Shown piece by piece: positions 57,906 to 64,000 of a DNA stretch of 64,000 nt. Source of the DNA: Pectinophora gossypiella (lineage: Eukaryota > Arthropoda > Insecta > Lepidoptera > Gelechiidae); the NCBI RefSeq assembly GCF_024362695.1, contig NC_065407.1, positions 10,292,001 through 10,356,000 on the forward strand. Reading direction: 5' to 3'. Position 1 is the stretch's first letter; every line of letters starts with the position of its first letter. The position numbers and the translations under genes were made by a program. The notes beneath the pieces are model-generated. The model was not told where the DNA came from and did not search any database. It was given only the letters and a program-made list of their open reading frames with translations.

Positions 57906-58712
57906 GTGACGTGTCATATAAGTTATTATTACATTTTATGTGACGTGCGGTTTTACGATAGTTTTTCTTCGCCGTTAAAAAAAATCATAATGTGTATGAA
58001 TACGAAATAACACGACATAAATGTTATTTGCGCTGTCCGCTATAGTGTTATCCGTAATTGACATGACAACGAACAGTGAACTAATTATCTTATAGAGTAA
58101 TTGACTCCAGATTAGTTTAGTAATTTGATATTAGATTAGCGAGTAATTAGCGTTGACAACTAATTATGACAGTATATGCGATGGGAAACATTCTATTTCT
58201 GAAAAAAATGATTCATTGTATGTTGGATGTAGAAATAACACAGGATATATTTTACTCCCTTTATTTTACACACACTTTATATTAAAACCAAAATCCTCTC
58301 ACTCGACCGACATCGCACCAAAGACTCCCCTTTCTTACTTTTTAAAACTGCCATTATCCTCAAAATATAAAAACTTGGTTATAATAGATAATGCTAAACA
58401 ACTCATAACACGTAGTTATATTCCTTATTCTATGTCATAACTAAAATTTATACCTAGCTCTATATATCGAGGGTTGAAAGGCAAATGGGTTTAAGCGACA
58501 TTTTGTGAACTTTACAGGAGAGCCATTTAAAGTTTTATTTTTTCGAAAAAAATTCATATAAAAAAAACTACTGAATCAAAAGTGTTCAAAATGCTAAGAA
58601 TTATTTTAAATTAAACGTTGCACAATTCTGTATTTATTTGGTTCGAAAAACACATCAGTTATAGATTTTAGAAGTCGCTTAATACAAAATGCCTCAATTG
58701 AACTAAATTACA

Positions 58713-58988
58713 GTTGAAGGAAAAACGGTTGATATCCACTAGAGCCAAATATTGGCTAAAAGCAAAATGCTTTAAGAGACCTCTCACTTATTAGTTTGAC
58801 TAAAGCTAAATGAGTTAAACGACTTCTTAAAAAAAGAAGACTAGAGGCAAATCAGCTTAACCTCCATAAAAGGTTATATGACAGGGAAGGAAAATATCTT
58901 AAGTGACCATCCGCTACTAATTTCAATTGTATGAAATCCAAATATTAGTAAGATCGGAAATAAAGTCGGTCCTTAAGCCGTTTTTCCT
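58713..58988. repeat. Left subterminal repeat array
   Basis: Degenerate copies of the ~24-bp motif lie at about 58713, 58753, 58798, 58843 and 58882 (+), with inverted copies at 58671-58694 and 58964-58988. Spacing of the central ones is 45, 45 and 39 bp. Examples: AAAGCAAAATGCTTTAAGAG and AAAGCTAAATGAGTTAAACG. Confidence 0.65.
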
Positions 58989-59369
58989 GGGAGAGATTTT
59001 AGCCGGGCAAGGCATTTACAGATATTTGTACCTTACAATATTAGGAAAAATCACGGCGGATAGAATGAGTAAATCGATTTCATTAAGAAACAGGATCTAG
59101 AATATAACCATAAAGATTGTTACACATGCAATTCGACTTTTTAAGTATATGGTAAACCGCGTATGATGGCGGATGACAGATGACTGTCACCAACTGAATG
59201 CGGGCAATAAAAGAAACAAATAGCTTTGAAAAAGTCTTAATATGCTTATACTCTCTGCTGAGTTTAATGTCACTATCACAACCTGTTTCCGATTTACTGA
59301 AAAATTTAAGACCACGTGGCTGGATGCAAGTTCCAAGCACTGGCTCCTATTAGATGGTACGCGGTACTA

Positions 59370-61550
59370 GGACAGACTGCAGTGAAGTACTGATCCGACT
59401 TGTTTGATCAAAATTTCTGTTACATTTGCGCCTAAGACCTCCACTTCGAGCTGGCCATAAGATACCGTCGAAGTTGACAAACAATAACAGAACTCGATCA
59501 TGCTTTTAAAGCCGAGATACGTCGGACATCGCAGCAGACACATCTGTCGATGAGATAATATAGATGATAATAATAATAAATAGATGGTGTTCCTTTGCCG
59601 AGCATTTTTATAGCTGTGCTCTGCTCTACCGAAGTTATTGGTTGGTAAACCAGACCGCAAAACTAAGATTGGTGCGATCAGAAAATCAGCTCGTGGGGAA
59701 CTACAGGCGGGCTTTTCTGTCACCATATGTCTCAAAAACAAATGCCAGGTGGAATAAGCTTGTGAAATTCAGCTCTATGCTGATTCCTATCAATCCAGTT
59801 CCGGTAGATTTTCGACAGCTTCAAGATTGTTTTCGGCCACAAACTTTGAAGAGAGTTTCAATCTACAACAAGGAAAAGACCCAACGCCTCACTGATCAGA
59901 AAGACTTATTAGCAGCGCCTTGGACACATTTTAACGATGTCTTAAATTTCAATAGTAATACCAGTGACTTGTTTGTTACAACATATCGGTCGAGTTTGTT
60001 GCAACAAGGTCAGGGGTTTCGCTTAAGATCTAGCGGGGTCCCCCGACCTTTGAAGAACTTCTTACCGCGCTAAGAAGGATGACGAATACCAACACATCAA
60101 AAATACCATCTGAACTGTATAATATGCCTACACATTAATAACTGGTTCTACAAACTCATCCTGAAGATATGGGAGTCAGCTGCTGGAACGATTTTAGCCT
60201 TCTTCCTCTTTGCGAGTCGATGGCGATCGATATTAAATTTTAGCCTTAACGTTATTCTATCCCGTGATGCAGAAAAGGTACTTCCGGAAACCCAATGATG
60301 ATTTTGTCCGGACAGAGATATGGGGGTACGGTTTTGTTATTAAACAGATTCAGGCCAAAAGGCTTGAACAACATCGGCCTTTGTTATGTGCTGCGTGAGG
60401 CTTCACGCGGCTTGTGGATTGCTCTAAAGAAAACAGATTGTCCTGAAAAGTTATGACTTATCCTGATACGACAATATCATGACGACATGATGACGACAGT
60501 TTGATTTAGAAGTAACTTTTCAGAGCTATTCGTCGTTACCTACGGCGCGAAACAAGGCTATGTCAACACATGGAGCCATGGTTCCTAGTCTATTTTCTTT
60601 ATATATCGCTTCTGTATCACGCATAAGTGGGATACTCTGTGGAATTGTTATTTATAGCTTAATTGAAATTAAGGCTAAAATGAATAAGATCATTTTTGAT
60701 CTCTCACGTCTCACATCTATGCGTCAGTTAACCAAACTTGCCGAGGAATGGCCGATTCAATTAAGTCACACACCAGAATATTTATAGTTTTGTGCAAAAC
60801 CCTTTTAAAATAAACATCCAGAGGATGCTCCGGGGATGTAGCTTCTTCCAATGTTGCTTTAAAGGGCGCTGAGCTGGAGGAAGTTTCAAAATTAAAATAT
60901 TTGGGTTCTCAAATATGAAATGACTCCAAAGTCATCGGAGTTGCCAGCCCGGATAACAGGTGCGGTGGCAGCCTTTGGAAAACTTAAAATATTAGTGTAC
61001 AAAGTCTCAGCGGCGTACTTGATACGTAACACTTTAAATGTCTAAGGTCCATCCTTCGCATCAAGCGGCAAGATGGTTTTCCAATAACAGAAGTATTACG
61101 TCGTTCTGGCATATTCGGAATAGAAGCTCTCATCATAAAACGTCACCTACGATGGTGCGGTCACGTCATGCGAATGGATGACAGAAAGGTTTTCTATTTC
61201 GAGGTGTCTAGAAGGAACTGTAAACAAGGTGGACAATACCCGCGGTACAAAGACGTACTCAAGCGCAACCATGTGGCTTTCAACATGCCAACTGATAGTT
61301 CAGATGAGTGTGTCTGAACCTGGAACAGCGCGTGATATAGTCCTCGAAAATCTTAGTCAAAGACGCCAAATACGGAAAACTCAACGGAAACCTTCCTACA
61401 ATTACACGGTAATCTCGGCTGGCCAGCTTCATTGTATGCCATGTGACCAGATCTTCAATTCGAAGTTCGGGCTACGTCAAAGTCTACCACAACAACGACT
61501 TGGGATAGACACAAATAGAAGTCACGATCAACGGATACGGCTTGGGTGAC
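59370..61550 (+). pseudogene. Decayed non-LTR (LINE) endonuclease-reverse transcriptase
   Basis: No continuous frame, but family blocks appear in order in shifting frames. The endonuclease-RT linker is QRLTDQKDLLAAPWTHFNDV (about 59880-59945). RT blocks are LWIALKKTDCPEKL, IRQYHDDMMTTV and SELFVVTYGAKQGYV (60400-60570), then VPSLFSLYIASV after a frameshift, and FDLSRLT. Next come KLKYLGSQI (about 60885-60915), RITGAVAAFGKLK, and HLRWCGHVMRMDDRKVFYFE (61144-61203). A C-terminal zinc-finger remnant reads CMPCDQIFNSKFGL (about 61436-61475). The catalytic F/Y-x-DD box expected after about 60700 is not recognisable. Many stops and frameshifts make it a long-dead copy. Confidence 0.7.
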
Positions 61551-61818
61551 ATGATGACACGCACACTCCCGGTCTTCCCAATCGTAATTTTTAGCTGTGT
61601 GAACCGCCCAACCAGGACCTGCCCATACTTATTTTGATATGTTGAAGTGATGCGGGCACAAGGTTTCATACAAAATTGCGATGACTGAAATGTTAACATT
61701 ATTTCTTTTTTGTTTTGGAAAAACGTTTTAAGTCCTTTCAAAAGAAAATGATAGTTGTTTTATACGACAAAAAAATGTAGCATAAATAGCTGAAGTCAAA
61801 TTCTATGAATATTTTCGG

Positions 61819-62175
61819 TAAAGGCAAAACAGTTCAAGTGCCAATTTTACTTTTAAACTGTCGAAGGCAAAACGGTTGAAGCGACAATATTTATAAAATC
61901 TGGATTAAAGCAAAAAGATTTAAGCGCCAAATCTATTTTCGTTTCGTCTAAGGACAAATGATTTAACTGACTTATCTATAACAAAACACTGTCAGGGAAA
62001 ACGCTTTAACAGACTTCGAATCATGAAAATGAAAAGACATAACAGCTTATGTGACCGACTCATATCCCGGAATACGACTGATATGCCACCCGCCCAGAAT
62101 TTTGTGCATTTTTTTGTCGGTTAAAACACGGGTTTTTAAAAATGTACCCAAAGTGCTAATTGGTTGAAGCGCCAA
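61819..62175. repeat. Right subterminal repeat array
   Basis: Copies at about 61819, 61863, 61904, 61947, 61993 and 62149, spaced 44, 41, 43 and 46 bp for the first five, in the same orientation as most left copies. Best examples: AAGGCAAAACGGTTGAAGCG (61865-61884) and AAAGCAAAAAGATTTAAGCG. Confidence 0.7.
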
Positions 62176-62302
62176 AAAGTAGCTTCGATTGATCTGAAAC
62201 CAAGATCAGTCGACGCGGAAAAAATCGCTGATTCCGAATATATATATAAGTCAATTTCGCCCAAAATGTCGCTTAAACCCATTTGCCTTTCAACCCTCGA
62301 TA

Positions 62303-63936
62303 TGTAAGCCGCTTATTGTACTCTTTCTATTTCTCTTTTGTATTTTGTATTTTCCTGTTTGTGGAATAAAGTATTTGTTATGTTATGTAAGTCATCTAAA
62401 ATACACCTATATATATAAACATGCATAAACGTTACCTTTATTCCTAGTAGGAAGTTGAGAGTGCCTCCTTTACTTCACACCGAACAAAATTATGAAGTAA
62501 GTTCCTACTTCATAAGTGTTTAAAATCTTTCTGTCCGTTCTAATACGTTTCCAAGGACCGGAATCCTCAATAGTCAATAAATACAAAACCCTTTTAATTT
62601 ATTCCAAATATCGACTGAGTTTTATCGCCTATTTTACAATAAGATAACCCAGAAAACCAGAGCCACCGAGGCCTTAAATGATGATCACGTAAAAGGCACA
62701 ACATTAGGACAATAAAGTGGACCTTTGCCTATAACAATCATAATGCACGAACCCTTTCGGCTTAACAACTTGGGCCCGTTTCAGCATTATACGCTCGCAA
62801 AGTGTCAACGCGATAAAGTATTATTTAAAATGATATCGTAAGGTGTTTAGAGACGTTAATGTTCGGTATACGAACAGAATATCAATGTTATAATCCGTTT
62901 AGACAGTCCTTTGTTCGGGAGGGTTTGTTCTCAAATTATTGAATACGTTTCTTTCACTGCTTTCTCAGTTATTTATTTATTTTATTTGAGCTACATGAAT
63001 TTACATCATGAAATGTCTTCTTTTCTTTGTAATTAAGTATAAAATAAATACTTATTAAGTACTTAAGTAATTTGTTATAATCATTGAAATTTAAAGTAAA
63101 CAAATATTTGGCGAAAAATTCTGATTCAAAATGTTGTTCCAGGGTAAGTATTTATCCTTTTTAAAAAGAAATACGCGACATACTGTGCTAATTTAGTGGA
63201 ATTGTGCCAGCGGGCGAACGAGTTTTTATCAAAAGTCGAAAAAAATATTTTCACAATCGTGTAGTTTATTGCCAACATTATTCATAGAGTACAAGCTTCC
63301 TTTATTTTTTATGGACTATTTTACCCAATTTTTGAACAATTCGCACTTATAACAACCGGAGCTCTATAAATTATATTATACGGACGAAAATAAGCATGAC
63401 ACGGCTATGACGAGCGTAGTTATTCTTCCGTAATCTGCTATCGAATGAACGTTGTCCGGAATTTATAATCATGATGAGTGGTGTCAAATATTTCACCGGA
63501 ACAAATTTGACTGCAGGAATTTTCCCTTGGAACTTTTCCTGTCCAAATGCCGTAATGACGTAAGTTACGCGCTCGTCTGATGTTCAAAATGTTTGGAATT
63601 AACTCCTGGTCTGAAACCGAAAATTATGCATAAGTAAGTAAGTTTACTTCTCGCAGTTTATCTTGTATCACTTTGAATAATCATCTAATTATTCATTAAT
63701 TATAGAAATTCAGGTGAATTTGTAACGTTTCATTAGAGCAGTTCAACGAAATTTCTTTGCCAGCCATTTTTAAATTATATAAAAAAGGTATCAATACAGC
63801 GGAATCTGCTTCCCTCGCTCAATTTTTGCGAAAAATATTTGCTTACACTGAATTTTTCACATTTTCTTCGGCGGGGTCACGGAACTGTCAAACCATTCAT
63901 ATTTAAATTGCTGGCCAATATCTCATGATACCGTGG
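62303..63936. other. Gene-free stretch
   Basis: The first ~80 bp (…TGTGGAATAAAGTATTTGTT) look like a retrotransposon 3' tail continuing from the left flank of the 58467-62300 element. Beyond that I see only AT-rich unassigned sequence. Confidence 0.35.
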
Positions 63937-64000
63937 AGGGGCTATAAAAATATCAGATGCAGGCGAGAATGGGCGGGCTGGCGTCGCGACCCGGCGTGGC
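63937..64000 (+). promoter_or_regulatory. Possible promoter and gene start at the window edge
   Basis: GCTATAAAAAT (63941-63951) is a good TATA box; about 20 bp on, GCGAGAATGGGCGGGCTGGC begins an abruptly GC-rich open frame (ATG at 63969, MGGLASRPGV) that runs off the window. TATA to ATG is too short for a normal 5' UTR, so the ATG may not be the translation start. Speculative. Confidence 0.2.

Larger units (their letters stand above)
58467..62300 (+). mobile_element. 3.83-kb element with 39-bp perfect TIRs and periodic subterminal repeats
   Basis: The ends are exact 39-bp inverted repeats starting TCGAGGGTTGAAAGGCAAAT, flanked by TA on each side (58465-58466 and 62301-62302). Near both ends lie arrays of a degenerate ~24-bp motif, roughly AAGGCAAAACGGTTTAAGCG, spaced about 44 bp apart. 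The end of the TIR itself contains one copy of the motif. The middle carries a decayed non-LTR reverse transcriptase; no transposase is recognised. The TIRs plus likely TA target make it a DNA transposon by form, but its superfamily is unclear. Flanking sequence on both sides resembles one retrotransposon 3' end into which it inserted. Confidence 0.75.

Noticed and set aside
58477..62175. CRISPR-like array (regularly spaced repeats)
   Set aside because: The repeats are degenerate, partly inverted, split between both ends of a TIR element and lie in an animal genome; the spacers are not unique 30-mers.
63120..63150. ATGTTGTTCCAG|GGTAAG as a tiny first exon
   Set aside because: Four codons before a donor-like site is not enough evidence and nothing downstream supports it.

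Overview
This is an AT-rich insect nuclear window, most likely from a moth (Lepidoptera, plausibly a noctuid). The evidence is spliced genes with short GT-AG introns, animal housekeeping proteins, and a dense load of tRNA/5S-derived SINEs, TA-target MITEs and non-LTR retrotransposon tails of lepidopteran type. The species is an inference and was not tested.

The gene-rich part is roughly 0.7-29.7 kb. SLC30A9 (mitochondrial zinc transporter ZnT9) runs on the + strand in 12 coding exons (1930-12465). A complete four-exon gene lies antisense inside its fifth intron (gene A, 5045-7891). It would encode a 194-residue, lysine-rich protein with a signal peptide. A second minus-strand gene (gene B, 15121 to about 16742, possibly to 18305) looks like its paralogue: the same exon count, all introns in phase 0, and the same residues (VNFVLY) and intron donor at the end of exon 2. 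I recognise neither, and this pair is my best candidate for something undescribed. Next, on the minus strand, come UFSP2 (UFM1-specific protease, 10 coding exons, catalytic Cys/Asp/His visible) and EXOSC8 (RRP43 exosome subunit, 5 exons). RpL31 follows on the + strand (two coding exons). All coding joins listed keep frame and end at a stop.

From about 30 kb to the end I see no convincing host gene. The region is a mosaic of mobile DNA: SINEs, several with clear target-site duplications; TIR MITEs; decayed non-LTR tails; a structurally intact Tc1-type transposon with an uninterrupted 342-residue DD34E transposase (48302-49930); a P-like non-autonomous element with a THAP-domain remnant and 8-bp target duplication (45856-46853); and an unusual 3.83-kb element with perfect 39-bp terminal inverted repeats, arrays of a degenerate ~24-bp motif spaced ~44 bp apart near both ends, and a dead reverse transcriptase inside (58467-62300).

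Mobile DNA has also shaped the gene-rich half. A hAT element carrying a nested piggyBac-type element ends just upstream of RpL31. A 396-bp retroposed segment with a 15-bp target duplication sits 34 bp from the UFSP2 start codon. A MITE ends 21 bp before an SLC30A9 splice acceptor.
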